Origin: Isoetes taiwanensis
Taxonomy: Eukaryota > Streptophyta > Lycopodiopsida > Isoetales > Isoetaceae
Reading direction: 5' to 3'
Assembly (NCBI GenBank): GCA_021234155.1
Contig: JAJEKV010000017.1
Location: 16,226,416 to 16,290,415, forward strand
Length of the DNA: 64,000 nt
Part shown: positions 1-13,830 of the stretch, in pieces
How the letters are laid out: each line of letters starts with the position of its first letter
How positions within the stretch are numbered: position 1 is the first letter of the stretch
Notes under the pieces: model-generated
The model's input: only the letters and a program-made list of their open reading frames with translations
What the model was told of the DNA's origin: nothing
Databases searched by the model: none
Made by a program: the position numbers and the translations under genes

Positions 1-590
1 TGCGGGCGTCCCGGCGCGCTGCAACATCAAGCGCCGTTCCAGCCAGCGCTGGCATTGCCGCCACCACCCGGCGTCTGGCGGCGCGCAGCCTTTGTTTCAC
101 CGCTGGCTGCTTTCCTGAACGCAGGCACCGTCCCAGTACGTAATGCGCCGAATGCCCGAAGTCCGCATATCTGGTCACCATCCGCAGCGCAGCCCTGAGT
201 GGAGATTTTTAGGTCCCGCCTGCACCACCCCAACCCGCTAATTTCCGGCCAATACCCGCCGGCAGGTCCCGAATTGGGGCTGGGGCGTGGCCGCCTGCGC
301 CATAAGCGTCAGCAGCGAAGGCAGAATACGCGAAAGTAGCGTGAACCTATGGAGTTTAGCCTTTCCTTCCGCCAGTACGCAGCAAGTCGGCGCCTTTATG
401 CAGCGTATGTGACATTATTCGTAAATTAAATTAGTTTACCGCAATGGCAGAAAATAAAATTCCGCTTTTACGCCAGATCCTTGGAATTGCCGTTCAATGA
501 AGCGCGTTGAACACCAGATTGGTTAACAGAATGCGCCAAGCCCGTCCTTCCATTCATCCCTTTCAAATAAGAGAAGTCCCACTGCAGAGC
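1..590. other. GC-rich sequence without a recognisable gene
   Basis: This stretch is rich in CG and TG/CA dinucleotides. Only short open frames occur and none has a recognisable domain. It lies directly upstream of the ~1-kb degenerate repeat and may be a further eroded copy of it, but I could not align it convincingly. Confidence 0.4.
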
Positions 591-2900
591 TATGAGATCC
601 AAAGTTCCCCAGGCGTTTCGCGCCGGCGGTTTTTTCGGCTTTTGCCGCCAAATTAGACCACCTTCTCTCCTGCCCCTATCCTACCGGATCCTCTCCGCCT
701 GTAATTATCCGTTAAAGATTCCGACGGGCCCCGAGAACTGGTCAAATGGAACCGCTATGCCTGAAGGTTCCGGCTTCAATAGAAACCGTGATCGCTTTGT
801 CGTTCTCAGGACCGGACGTCTCGAATATTATTATGACCGTCACAATCATTCACCCGGGAAGGTTTAAATTCATCTCTAGGCGTTACATCACGGTTTATGG
901 TAAGCGTTAGTATGAAACACTCCACGAATTTAATAGGCAGCATCCCGATGCAACATCCGAAAATAATTGACCACACGCAGAGTAAAGCGAAATACTTTGA
1001 GCGTTTTGAGTTCCTTCAGGTCTTCAAATACCAATCCTGGTCCCCGCGAAATGCCGTCGCACGGCTGGAAGCCCATTAGAAGCAGGATGTATTCGAGCGA
1101 GGGTCGCTCGTCTGCCACTTCGGCGGTAAATTGGGGCGATGCTTTAGGTTCGGCGTTTTAGCACATCCCACTCCGCTATCACCGCATGGCCAGCGTCCCG
1201 GCTGACCGGTCACGAGCGTTCCCTGGCTACAGCAGTTCTGGTGGTTTTGATGTTTTTAGGTCGCAGCTTCCGGCTTCCAACAAGAAATCAGCATATAAAA
1301 TCTTCCGCGCTTCAGCCATCGCCTGGCAGCCCACGATGGCGCGGCGAACGATGACAAAGAGCGAGTTTTTCTGGTGCCCTCCCACGCGGCGGGCGGCGGT
1401 GCCCGTGAATAAAGCCATATCTGGCCTGAAAATAAGAACAGCGCCATTTTGCGTTTCAAAAGTTTGCGTCTCCAGTTCTTCATGCGGTGCGCTTATGAAG
1501 TTCAGGTTTCTGCGAAGCTCCAAACTGGTGCCACGGGCACTTTTAGCATCAGGGTTGGGGACTTGGGGATCTCAAGGGAGAGCCCGGCCCCAAGAGTGTT
1601 TGACATCCAAAGTTCCCCTGCAGGTTCTTCCTCGGCAGGCTTCTCCCCTGGGCTTCCATCGCTATCGCACTACCTCCTCCCGGCCCTCCTGCGCTCCCCC
1701 TATCCTAACGCTTAGATCCTCCGTCTGGGCCGCCCCTTCGAAGTTGGGTCCAAAGACTCCTGCATCGTCCTATAACTTGCCAAACTGCTGTGGGCTGCCT
1801 CAGAGTGTACTTCTAGAAACTGCAGACTGCTTTGTCACCGCACCCCGTGATGCTCCTAATGAAGACTCGCTAAATGTCTTCCGGAATGGCAAATTACTCC
1901 TAGGGGAGCAAGCTGCATGGTTTGTTTTACAAAGAAGGAAACACTCACGCTCTCCACGACAAGATTCCCGCATTTACCATCCAGTACTACCTTCGACTCA
2001 TTTCTTCAGAAGCAAGTGATGCAGCGAGCTTTTACTAGTGCTTCTGGTGCCTCAGTCAAGGCGGTCTTCGCTGGCCAACTTGGTTCTGTGGTACTGCCCG
2101 CATTTCCAGTCCGCTGGCAGGCTTCTATCGCGAGTTCTCCGGAGAGCGAGGTTGCTCGGCCCGCCCCTGGGGTCTTTGCAGAGAGGGAATTTGGCAAGCA
2201 GCCTGCAGAGGGGATGCGGAGGGACTATGTCTGCTAACAATTCCTTCAAACCCATCTCTACATTGATTTTAAGGTCCTTTACCGATTCGGACAGGGATGC
2301 CCTCCGAACAAACCCGGTGAAATAAAGGTACCAATGCGCCTTCGTACCGAAGTCCCGGTCATAGCAATCTTCGGGGACCCCGCCTCTATAGCCAGAATAC
2401 TTCCAGGAGCGCTGCGGAACCGAATATGCTGAATTTTTCCTTCCGCAGCGCTGGGCAAAGCCCAAAGAGATTCGCAAACGCAATGTTCCGCACCGCACCC
2501 GGCCCGCATCCGAACATCATTCTATACAGCCAGCGCAGGTCAGCAGATAGAACGGCTGCAGCCGTTGTCCGCCGCCCAGAGTCCACCGACCGGAAGGGAT
2601 CCGCCCTTTCAGCCTTCCCGTCTCCTTCCCGAGCCCCGCCTCTATCCCATCAGCGTTGATCCTCCGTCAGGCCCCTCGGGGAAGCATCCAGCATTCCATC
2701 ATCCGAACTGAGCCGTCCTTCATGTCACTTAGAAACCGGGTGATCGTTGTTCACAATGGAGATGTCTCGGAATGGCGGGCCGACCCCGCCAACGTCCTAA
2801 TGTATGCATCATCGGTAAGCACGGTTTTAAGCGAAGAAGAAAACACCGCTTCTCCACGGTCGTGATTCAAGCGTATATCTCTAGCCTGGCCTGGGGCCAA
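590..2900. repeat. Degenerate tandem repeat, period about 0.9-1.05 kb
   Basis: Similar blocks recur in the same order. The motif ATCCAAAGTTCCCC is at about 596 and 1607. A block beginning GGTCTTC and containing GAGCGAGG-type sequence is at about 1018-1115 and 2060-2155. The motif CTTAGATCCTCCGTC near 1711 matches GTTGATCCTCCGTC near 2655. A block with AAGAAGGAAACACTCACGC near 1931 matches AAGAAGAAAACACCGC near 2836. The spacing points to two to three old copies of a roughly 1-kb unit, diverged by many substitutions and indels. The open frames inside have no recognisable domain and are treated as chance. Confidence 0.5.
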
Positions 2901-3139
2901 GTGAGTGCATGCAGTGAGCTATTTTGGAAATCGGGTGGTCTCGCCACCCACCCGGTCTCGGTAAGTAAAGGTTGGCTGCCCCAGCTCACTGGCTCCATCT
3001 ATCCGGAGAGCCGAGACGCTTGCCTGTCCCTGTGGCTTTGGGGAGAGGGTGGGGCCTCAGTGCAGCCTCGGAGATTTAGTCCTATGCTGACATGCTGGCA
3101 CTCTGGCACTCAGCCTTCAAGACATGGGCACCGGGACAG

Positions 3140-4010
3140 AGGGTTTCCAAACGCAACCCCTGTGCTCTGGGCTTACGCTGGGGGGCTGAATCAAGTCTCC
3201 TGCCTTTGGGAACTGACCCCAGCACTGCCCACTCCAGTCCACGCGCAAGCTCGCACTCATGTTCCCGTGAGGGAGGTTGCCCGCCCTCCCGGCTTGGGGA
3301 GAGAACCTGGGGCAAGCCTGAGGGATTTTAGGTGTCCGCTTCAAGGCCAACACCCCACCCACCTCAAGGGCGGCAAAGTCCCGCCTAATTGAAGGAGAGG
3401 GCCTCCCAAACGTGCAGTCCCCGTAAGCTGCTGTGCTCTAGAAGGGTTTACGCTTGGGGCCAGTCCCGTCTTCTGCCACGGAACTGATCCCTGTGGCAAT
3501 GTCGGGCATTCTCGAGTCCACATGCAGCAAATCGCGGGTTCTGGGTGTGAGGGAGGCTGTCTGCCCTTCCTGTGGCCTCGGGAGAGGAAATTGGGCACGG
3601 GATTTTAGTGTCCTCATGTCAAGGCCACACCCTACTAAGATACAAAGTTCCGGGCCAATTCCAGCGAGAGAGCTCAAACGTAAAACCCCCGGGCGCTCTA
3701 GAAGGGTTTACGCTTTAGTCGAATCTCCGGTTTTGGTTAACGGAATTGCTTCGTGAAATGCGTCAATCGCTTCAGTCCATTGGCAGAAGCAATCAGAGCC
3801 CGAGGTTCATGACTTCTGTGGCCTTAGGTGAGGAAATTTAGGTGTTAGCCTGAGGGATGGTCTGGCTCAAGGCTAACACCCTAACTCACTTTATACGGTT
3901 CCCGGCCAATTATGGTAGAGGTTCAAACGTGAAACCCCGCGACAGCCAGCTCTAGAAGGGTTTAATACGCTTTAAAATGCAGTCCCAACCGCTGCGCTTC
4001 GAACGTATCG
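3140..4010. repeat. Degenerate tandem repeat, period about 255-270 bp, four copies
   Basis: The anchor GCTCTAGAAGGGTTTACGCT recurs at about 3433, 3690 and (variant with TTTAATACGCTTT) 3948. A more diverged form, GTGCTCTGGGCTTACGCT, is at about 3161. Before the later anchors is a second conserved block containing GGCCAATT and CAAACGTGAAACCCC-type sequence. Copies differ by substitutions and small indels, so this is an old satellite-like array or a decayed repeat of one transposon region. No protein is supported here. Confidence 0.55.
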
Positions 4011-7000
4011 CAGAAGTCGCTGTGGTCGGTAACGGCAGCAAGTAACCACGGAACGGAGTTTGCATAACGTCCTTCCTCATGTGGTACTAGAAGTCGGGCG
4101 CGGTAAAGTACAACACAACGACAAATCATACCGTACCGCACCAGTAAATTCGATTTTTACCTGGATCCCTCTAATCCATTTACCTTCCACTTTCGGGAAT
4201 TTTGAGAAGGTCTAGGTCAAAGGCCAGCATTAGAACCGTCGGCAGCCCTATGGCAACCGAAGCTGATTTGAAGATTTGAAGATGCAAATTGACTTCAAGC
4301 CAGCAAACATAAATTTAGTGGTCGCCTATCAACAAGTTGGAGAAAAACTAAGCCGATCACCCATCACAAACTTCTAAGAATGTACTTGAAAGATTTGTGG
4401 TTCATCGGAAGTGTCCCATTTGTAAGAGCTACGAGAGTCCAAACCACAAATAATCTTTAAGTCGGTTCTACCAATCCAAGTCGAAATGTCACCTAAACCT
4501 CAGTCTCAAATGGTAAATCGAACCTAAGAAGGCGATATCCAACGTAAGAATGCAAAACATCTCTCTCAAGAACCGATCATGTTCATGCATATGTATCAAT
4601 GCTAGATTGTTCCAAGAGAAAATATAACAAACATAGTTTATTGAACAAAAGATCACTTGAACACCAAAGATAATTCTCCGAATGGTTTATATTTCTATCG
4701 CGGAAGTCCCTCCACTCCAATCCCTTGAACTATAGCTCCATGTCAGTATGTTCCATACGCCCATGTATATGTCGACACGCTTAGTATCATAGCATTAAAA
4801 GCCTCTGTGGTGCTTTTCCAAACCCCTCGACTATCTTTCAAGAAACACCTCATCACAGTTCAACGTTCCCAGTACCCTGTCTTCCAAGGTTTTCACTACA
4901 TACTTTTTAACACTTTCATCCCATGGATTTGTTTCTATAGTCCTCATTCAAGAGAGAAGGTACGATTCTCTTCTGCGTCTTCGGACGTTCCCACACCAAA
5001 GCTATAGATTGAAAATAGATAAAAATAATAAAGTGTACAAACTACGAAAGTGTAGTCCCTCACTTGGTGAAGACAGTTCCATATCTCCGCCTTGAATCCT
5101 CATCTCCTCAACCGGGTTCGTTACTGGCATACCTCTATGCTATGTATCCTAAAGTAATAAAGAAAACTCACAATAATCGCAGAATGAAAAACTAGGATCC
5201 GGTGATCGCTCGCAATACCGCAAATCATAAAAGAAATGGGAAAAATGAAAGCTGCCGATGACTTTTAGAAGAACAGATGTTTTAAGACGATGGGGACGGC
5301 TGCTTAACGCACGCTAGTTAAATGCCTGGACGCCTATAACGACGCGTTAACGGCAACGTATCGCCGTATCTAAAATTTGTTTTGCTTCGCATACCGGTGA
5401 TGCCATATATTGCCCCATATCCCTCCGCCCGGCCACCGCCCCCGCCTCACGCTCTCTCCGCCTTCCTCCTCCTCCCGTTTGTGCCTCACCTACATCTCCC
5501 GCTGGCGGCCAAGCCCCGATGTATGCCCGCCAGATGCTTTGCCCTGAGGTCAGTAAAGCGCCGCCGAGCACCTGAACTTCCACCGAAAAGTGGGCGAGAC
5601 CAACCTAACCCGCGCGTCGGATTCGCCAAAGCTGGCGACAAGTCGCATGATAGGCAAGAAAGACCTCGCCAGATATCGGGAGGTCGGAACTCTTCACACA
5701 AGTTCGAGTGCCTCAAGAAATGTATGGTGAACTCTACAGTTGGCCCGTATATAAGGAGTGATTAGCCTTTGGGAAGGGAAACATTTGTCAAGCCTACTTT
5801 CAAAAGCGTAAATTCAGACCAAATCCGGCATGGAAGTGCTCAGGAGCATGGGAATTTCTTAGAAATGTATACCACGCCGGAGGGTTTGGATTCCATGCTT
5901 CGAGGTTTGTTCTCGATTCGTGCGAGGAAATCACCCGCCTGTTAACCTCTCTCTCGAGCCCGCGAGTGGATCATTAATCGATACTGCATATATGCACCAC
6001 TGGGGATGCGCACCGCATCCACCTTTGTTTTGTGTATTTGGAATTGCGTGTACGGGTTTTATACAGAATTCTGTACTTGGAAGGAATACATATATATGAT
6101 TGGTATGAATCTCGGCATCTAGCGAATCCTCTCACATTTTATGATTAATTAAACATGCCGCACCAACCCGCATGCAGAACCCACCGACCTACAAGCTATA
6201 GGTTCATACTAGGGATGCCACTAATTTTGGTATAATGTTCATGATAACTTCTAAGTTGCTGTAATACTAATGTTGCCTAATATGGTTTGTGTATACACAA
6301 TTGTGATGCCAGTATTTCTTTATTCATATGGAAGAAATATAATAATCATAATAAAGTAATGAAGGTTCAATCGATGGTGTCTTCATCATGACAATATTCC
6401 GCCTCTGCAACCCCCAACCTCCTATTCACCTCCGCTTATCTCTTTCTTCACCTTCTTCAACATGCTGGAGCGAAGCTCCATGGAATCTACCAACCACCAA
6501 TCGATCCTGCAAAGGACCGGAACCAAGGTGACCTACAAAACCTCTAATACATTGGGGTTCCCTTGTTACACGACACATATATAAATTTCATTGCATCCAA
6601 GCAAACATACCTGTTCACATTGCTCAACCCCACGTAGTGTGTCTTCGACCACCTACACCCACCCAGCCGAACCCAGCGAATAGCCACCTCAGATCTTTAT
6701 GTATCGCGGCATGAGCACCAAGACACAAGATCAAACCATTCGGGACAAACAACATTATTGAATGCACTACCGATATCAACTCTCTATGGGATTTGTATAG
6801 TACCAACTATCTAACATTGCCCCTCATTGTTTATTCAGACTACCGTGAACTTACTAAACTTTGTTGATAATCATAAGTGGTATGAGTATGATTCATACTT
6901 TTGTTGCTGGTGGAAAGTAATTAAGACTATATTGATGCATATGAATTATACTACAAAGTAAAAGGAACAAATGTTCAAAAATAACGAATCTAAACTGTGG

Positions 7001-10000
7001 AATTATAAGGGCATTAAGTTGCACTTATAAATATGAGACACTTTAGTATATGCAAATTCTTCGCTAGAAACATGTTCACGCTGTCTTGCTATCTCTAGTT
7101 GTTCGAAAGCAAACATTTATTGTTTATCTCACTCTTATGTGACCTCTAGATGATCCGGAAGTGGTTGTTTGCGATTCTTTTGTCGATAGCGCTCTCTCCT
7201 CATCTCTTATTTTTCTTCTCAGATTTTTATCCATTTCTCCATGGGAGTGGAGTTGTAGATGAGAAACTTATTGACTTTTGCCTCGTTTCTTCTAGTAGAA
7301 CAATTTCTCTCAAGGGTCTTCCTTCGGGAACTCTCCAACTATAGCTGCGTCTCATCGGGTCCATAATCGTGGAGCATTGGGGTGTAGATCGCTAAGAACT
7401 CCCAAGTGACATAGAAATAATGACCTCGCATAACCAACCCCTCGGCCATGTAAACCCTCCGGCCCCTTGCCTTCATCGCACGTGTCCTTGAGGACCTTCG
7501 TAGTGCTGCTCTATAAAAACACTATCTAGGATTTGTTGTGTCAGTAAGCCCTACTGTCCACTAACGCAACTAGTGCGAGTTTGCATGTCCCAGAAACTTG
7601 TTGGGAATTCTTCTAGCATACAACATGCCTCAACGACCTTAGTTCGTGAGATGCTGTCCGCACTTCATTTACCTGTATCTCCTCTTCCTTCTTGTAATCC
7701 ATCTAAATACGATTTTAAGAAAGAAAAAGTTAAGGAGAGTTCAAAGATCGAAAGGTTTTCTAAATCAGACGTAACTGAAAACTCGAGAGAGAGACATATT
7801 GCATGTAGTGGACTGCCGCATGAGGACGACCCTGTAACAATAGGTATAACAAACTGCAACATCTTATGCCAATCATGATTTCAACCCGCCATCCCCTCTG
7901 CTAGAGAAACAACTACGTTAACGGGACAGATGATATCCGTTTGAAGTCTTATTGCTTGATCGCCAATCGGTTTTATGGCACATTTTCTGTGGGCACGCAT
8001 CCAATCCACTTCTGTGGCCTTTATTCCTTCTTCTCACACATTAACCACGCTTAGATTTCGATCCGTTTCCAGATCTCGCGATGACCGGTTCCATTGGCCC
8101 CATGACGCCTTCCCAAATGCGACCCAAACGTTTCAAAGATGCATAGATCAAGAAGATGATGGATCTTCACTGGTCTACTAGGTAGAAGGAAGAAGGATGC
8201 TTTTCACTTCATTCTTTAACCTTTATTTCTGGGCCGCAGATCCCACATAAAGCACTTTAATTCTCATTAGTTAACCTTTTGAGGTTTCTGTATTGTATTT
8301 TTCTTTGACCTACGTACTAAGTCGACATTGGTATATCTCTGAAGTTTGCATAGACATTTTGTGCAATGCCGCTGACCGGGCGAAGTTCACCCGTTTCAAA
8401 ACCCACAAGTGACATATGCCGATATCCGCATTAATTTGAGTCCAGAGTTATACAAACCAGCCAATCGCCAAGGATCCACATTAAGATTGTTTCAAGGTAA
8501 ATCTTCACCAAAGACGAAGTTCTTCAGACATCGTGGAACTTCACACTTCACTCCACAATGTCAAAAGCTCATCAATAACTATTTTATGGGATCTAGACTT
8601 TCCTACTTCTTCGGGTCCGAACTAATAGTACTACCATTAAATGTATTGGGCCCTTCATGAGTAACCACGGTGGAAAATTATAAAGCCGATCAACACTCAT
8701 CGCTGGTGCTGACCACGCCGGGTCGACGGACGCCCATAAGGATTACCACCATCCGCTAAGTTAACCCTAATATCCGGGATTTCAGTGGTTCTTCCAAATT
8801 CGCCATATGTTTATCAATATGTTTCTATTGCTTGGTGGGCCACTAACTACGCTGAAAGATGTTACTGACGCGATACGGCATCACCAAATCCCATGAGCTA
8901 AGTTAGATTACATTGGAATAATAGTTTTAGTAGATTACGAAAGAAGTAACTACTCTTCCGGACGTCTTTCCTCGGTGACTGCATTGTACCCAGAGGCACC
9001 ACATTTAGGTAATGTTTCTGTTCTTGTAGAGTCATCCCATAACATACCATGCAAATCATTTGGACAAGCTGCTGAATCTTATGGCAGCCCAAAACCGTTA
9101 GCCAATATACTTTTATTTCAAGCACTTTGGGTACATAGTGTTCCCCTTGTGGAGTATTTTCTGCAATAACCGTATAAACACTTTACGTATACATTCAACT
9201 ACAAATTCAATAAGTCAAGGATTGCAATTGTACTTTACCTAACAAAGCCGTAACAACGGCATTGCTCCATTTGAATTACCAGGTTTAATATCAATAAAGA
9301 TGTCAGCCAATCTAGAGGCGTTTGCACTGGATATAATGCTTTATGCGCGCCCAATAAAACGCGATCTCTGGCTTAATTTACCTGGGGAGTATTTATATCG
9401 TCACTCCAGTCATGACGAAATGTCGCATCTAACATGTCGGCTATGGGTTCTTCAACTCTATGAAGTCGGTCCATAGGGCATTGTCATCATCTTCATCATC
9501 GTATCTCGTTTCCATCTTCATCATTGTATCACCTTCATTGGCAAGCAGCCCATGTTTGTACCCATACCGTCAATGTATTCTAACTGCTATCCGCAATGAC
9601 TTTTGATGTCTCACTCCAAGACGCTTTGGATATGGTCTTATATATCCACTTGCTCACCCCGCATCGTCACGATTAAAACTAAATATGGCGCGTGATTGAT
9701 TGTATACATTGAGAGTCTGTTAAATTTTAAGCATTTAATAACCAACGAAATATAAAATTTATGTCATAATCAAAGCATATATTGTATATAATACACATTT
9801 ATCTTCAATATGTGCAATTCATTCCAAGAGAAGAAGAAGAAGAATTCAAGAAGAAGAAGAAAAATGGGCATTCTAAATAATAAAATTATATGAGTACTTT
9901 GAGTATTATCATCAGTGATCCTCCTAGATATTCACTGATTCATATTCAATGAATAATTCATCACCAATACACAAAGTTTTTATAGCATAAACCATGATAT

Positions 10001-11690
10001 ATTCTCCTGCCAATTTTACTAAAATAAAATCTTCATTCTTGTTTGCCTCGACAAATTCAACAAATCGGTACCGTGATTCCCCTGACAGAGCCATTAATGT
10101 TAGCTAGTTCACAAACCCGAGGACCCACCAATTCATCATATGTGAAGCTCATGCATAAGCCCGACGTACCGACCGCTAATTGGAACTTGTACCACAGATG
10201 AGTACGCTACCAATCGATGCTTTCACCAATTTATGCCAAGTGTCCGAAGTTATATCTCGGGGACCCTACATATGGCACGTACCATCTCTTTGACTTTCAC
10301 ACTAGTCATAATATATAATCCCAGCCGAATCGGGACCACTATTTTAATCATGCAATCACGCAAATCTCCAATATGTAAATTGTTCCCATAAATAATTGGT
10401 TTGCCTCTAGGCCATGCATTGAATTTCTACTTATCTTTTATCCTGTAGTATCGGACCAAATGGGATTAGTGAAGGTGGAAGACATTGCATATGATCTAGT
10501 AGACATTCCAATTTTGATGAACACTGTCATTCCTCCTGAATTGGTAGTAAACGGCCATTGCAGACATCGGTTCTATCACGTAATGGGATACTCTTTGAGG
10601 AAGTTGATGGCTTTTGTAGGGTTTTCTATGAACGCATTCATGGGTGACAAATAATATCATCTACTTCCAAATGACAACATAACCCAAAATCTATATACCG
10701 CTTCGGCTTCACTCTCATTCTCACTTTCCCAACAAAATACAAGCAAACTAAGTTAAGACATCGACTAGCCAAGCATGAGAGCAGCTGATCATCGCAGATT
10801 CGTATTATAATTGAATAACTCACGCCATCCTATTAATCGATTTGTCTGCATTCACCATATTTCAACATGGTCGAGGGACGCTTTCTCATCCGCTTTTATT
10901 TGTCCTTGTACCATCAATACTGTAATATAAATCCTCACAAGTACACCGTAGGTAATATTGCGATATAGTTAATCTAATTATTCAAACATGTTTATGGTAC
11001 ATACATCGGCGGTATTCATTTATGCACACCCACCTCTAGGAAGACTAGGTCCACCGGGTCTGAATTCGACCATTTCAGGCAATTGTTGGGGTAACATCTT
11101 TAAGCAAGTCGCCATGTAACTTTCTCAAAGTCATCTCAATTTACGCTTCAAATTCTTCCGACGCTCAGTCTGTTGTTTTTCTAAGAAATAATAAAATATT
11201 AATAAAACCATGTATAATATAATAATTATAAATATCCATGTTTTTTCTACATCAAATGTTTATTCTTAAGATCTGATTCATACAACGTTATGATATTTAG
11301 AAAGCTTGATTGAAGGGTGCTCAAATTGATACATAGGTCCTTCCATTTGAAACGGAGTCGGCCACACCTATATATATTCACCAACCTTTCAAATCTTTTG
11401 TAATCTATGAAGATTGAAACTTCCTCGCTCTAGGTGCATAAACCCGATACATTTAGTCTTCCATTCTGGGATGGAACCACCAACACTTTGATCAGTATCC
11501 CTCAAAGTTTTTAACATACTTAAAGATTCAAATCTCTAATCTATTAGCATTTGAGGTGTTTAACTCTAACCACAAAGATTAAAGCGCAGGATCTTACCTT
11601 TATGAAGACCACCTGGGCGCAAAAAAATCCCAAACAAACGAGTGAAAATAACAAGTAATAACCTGAGCCGGGTTCCTCGCCATATGTGAC
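4011..11690. other. Long AT-rich region with no supported gene
   Basis: I see no convincing coding exon here. Open frames are under about 130 codons, lack recognisable motifs and have no plausible splice-linked partners. A CG-rich island at about 5280-5370 (motifs like GGACGCC, TTAACG and GTATCGCCG) resembles sequence at 11700-11850 and 12370-12760 and may be remnants of one repeat family. A short GAA-rich microsatellite lies at about 9830-9865. CAT/ATC-rich simple sequence occurs near 9480-9540. The region is probably decayed repeats. Confidence 0.4.
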
Positions 11691-12880
11691 GTTACATCGC
11701 CTGCAGGACGCTGCTTAACGACGCCAAGTCGTATCGCCGACACCGACACCTAGGTATGCTACATATCACTTCAGGCCACCGATGCTCCCTCATATACACG
11801 CCGATGAGGACGCCGCTTTAACGACGCTAATGATCGCAATAACGTTTAAACGAATTAACTGTATTGTTAATATAACAAACAACATACAATACAAATAACA
11901 CAAATAAATAAAATACCGATGTTCTATTCATAAAATGTTTATACAACGGCTAAATACAATAGATAAAACTTATTGTTTATTCATAAAAAGCTTATACATT
12001 ACTTCTTGGCGTCCATCCCGGTGGACGCGGATACTGACGCAAACCACTCTGCATCAATATCCGCACCACACGTCGCCATTTTCTGGCTCCTGCGAGCCGA
12101 TTCTCACCGTCTCCCCATTGGAACCACGATGTTCAAAGCAACCCCCAACCAACTCACCCACGGCAGCCGAGTGGTTCTACCGGCGCTGTGGGGTCGGTTG
12201 CCTCCGAGGAGGAGGACACGCTAGAAGGAAACATATCGCCAAGGTGGTCTCTCAACCACGACCATTATGAAAGCAAAGATAGGAAAAGACACCCAAAAAT
12301 AAGAATAACAAGAAGCACGATGGATCCACCATAACGTGGGATGGGGTTGGGTTAGGTTAGGTTTTATTTGGCAAAATTACAGGACGCTGCGAACGCACGC
12401 TTTTAAGCCGGGATGTCTTTGACACGCAGGTGCTGGGCCAGACTCAGTACCCATGTTATCGCGAGGTGACGCGGACACGCCGGGCCAAGCAGCGACGCCA
12501 CTAACGACGGTGACAAATATGCTGTTTTACACGCGAAGCGTTTTCGCCTTTGGCAATCGCCTATTTCCACGCGATGACGGGCGCGACAAGTTGCCAGGAA
12601 ACGCCGTTGAACGACCGCCAGTCGACGCGACGGGTCCGCCAGCCATGCCAGAAGTATCTTTAGGTGCGTAATGGTTAACGTACCGGATGACCGTCGTTGA
12701 ATAACGACGGTCGAACGACGCCGTCGTCGCTGGAACCACTCCATGTCGCTGATCAACCATTTACCCGGTCCCGGCCGTCATCGGTTCCACGCTGGACGAC
12801 CCATCCCTTGTAGTGTAGAGTTCAGTAAGGTGGAGCTAAATTCTGGCGCGTAATCTTTAAAGAAAGCGCCTTTTAGGGTC
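11690..12880. repeat. CG-rich decayed repeat, related to the island at 5.3 kb
   Basis: GGACGCTGCTTAACGACGCC at about 11705, and a similar GGACGCCGCTTTAACGACGC at about 11819, resemble GACGGCTGCTTAACGCACGC near 5296. Similar CG-dense sequence continues at 12380-12760. The open frames here (for example 11935-12270 and the minus-strand frame 12403-12756) are products of high GC and have no recognisable domain. Confidence 0.35.
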
Positions 12881-12889
12881 TTCGCGGGC

Positions 12890-13555
12890 CCTTTCTAGTT
12901 GATTTCGGATCATTTATTTTTTTCCTCCTTCGAGCTTTTATAGTGAAAGATTCGAGGTGTTTTTCAGTTAGTTGAGGTACTTGATCTCATTACGCTTTCA
13001 TAACGTAATGTTGCTATTTGAGATTGCCGAAGCTAGGGATCTATTGTGCCGTACATGCTCTGCTTTACCAAGACCGATATCATGAGCCGATTTTAGGGGA
13101 GAGTTCGTGGTCGGGCCGTAGTGTCTAGCCGGCTTACGTGTCGGGCCGACCGGCTACACCTCACAACAAAAGATCTCCTTGATCTCACATAATGGTAATA
13201 AATTGTATAATTTGATCATAGTTTGAAGGGTGGACTCATCAGAAGCCGAGAGATCGTTTCAAAGCACTTTCATCTCTTTCCATCTTCATTTCTAGTTTTG
13301 GCAAGAGGTTTTTGAGCATTCAAGATTTGTTTAGCCGTGGAAAATGGGTACTCTATTCTATAGTACTGCTTTTAATTGAGATGTAAGAAGAGGTTGTGAG
13401 AGGCTCATGTTCTTTAGTTATTGCATATGATTCAGACCATGCTGGGATCCTTTGTACTTTGAATCCTATATCCCATCCATGAGGATTCCCCTGCATTGTA
13501 ATTCTTCCCATCTGACATTAATACGTAAACTTCTCTCCTTCAAAAAAAAAACTTT
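12890..13555 (+). mobile_element. Possible LINE 3' end with poly-A tail
   Basis: Non-coding sequence ends in a pure A tract at about 13541-13550, preceded by CATTAATACGTAAACTTCTC. This matches the usual end of plant L1-type retrotransposons: a non-coding 3' UTR, then a short poly-A. No open reading frame and no clear target-site duplication is visible, so the 5' limit is a guess and the element would be strongly 5'-truncated. Confidence 0.35.
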
Positions 13556-13589
13556 TGAAATTATTGCGATGAACCTGCAAAAACAAGGC

Positions 13590-13830
13590 AAGAGCACTCA
13601 CATGTGGCAGAAGCACAAGGTGCTGTGGCAAAACCACAAGGTGAGATGGATAAACTCTTGCACGATTTCACAAGCAAACTTTTAAGTGTTAGTTGCAAGA
13701 TGAATTGGTAAACAAGGTGATGTGGCAAACTGGCTACGACGAGGTCGTAGCTATGGCAAGTAGCAAGATGATGTAGCAAATACGTCGAGGTGGCAAAACA
13801 AGGTCATGTACAAGCATTGATTCATAAAAA
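13590..13830. repeat. Irregular short repeat with GATGTGGCAAA-type units
   Basis: Variants of a short unit of the form AAGGTGNTGTGGCAAA occur repeatedly (near 13617, 13636, 13717, 13767 and 13788). The spacing is uneven and the copies are diverged, so this is a low-order repeat rather than a regular minisatellite. No function is apparent. Confidence 0.35.

Noticed and set aside
1186-2019. Plus-strand open frame of 277 codons
   Set aside because: It lies inside the GC-rich degenerate ~1-kb repeat, is rich in Ser, Pro and Arg, has no domain, and other frames are equally open. It is a composition artefact.
12343-12366. GGGTTGGGTTAGGTTAGGTTT resembling telomere repeats
   Set aside because: Only two to three imperfect units, not the plant TTTAGGG repeat; too short to call an interstitial telomere.
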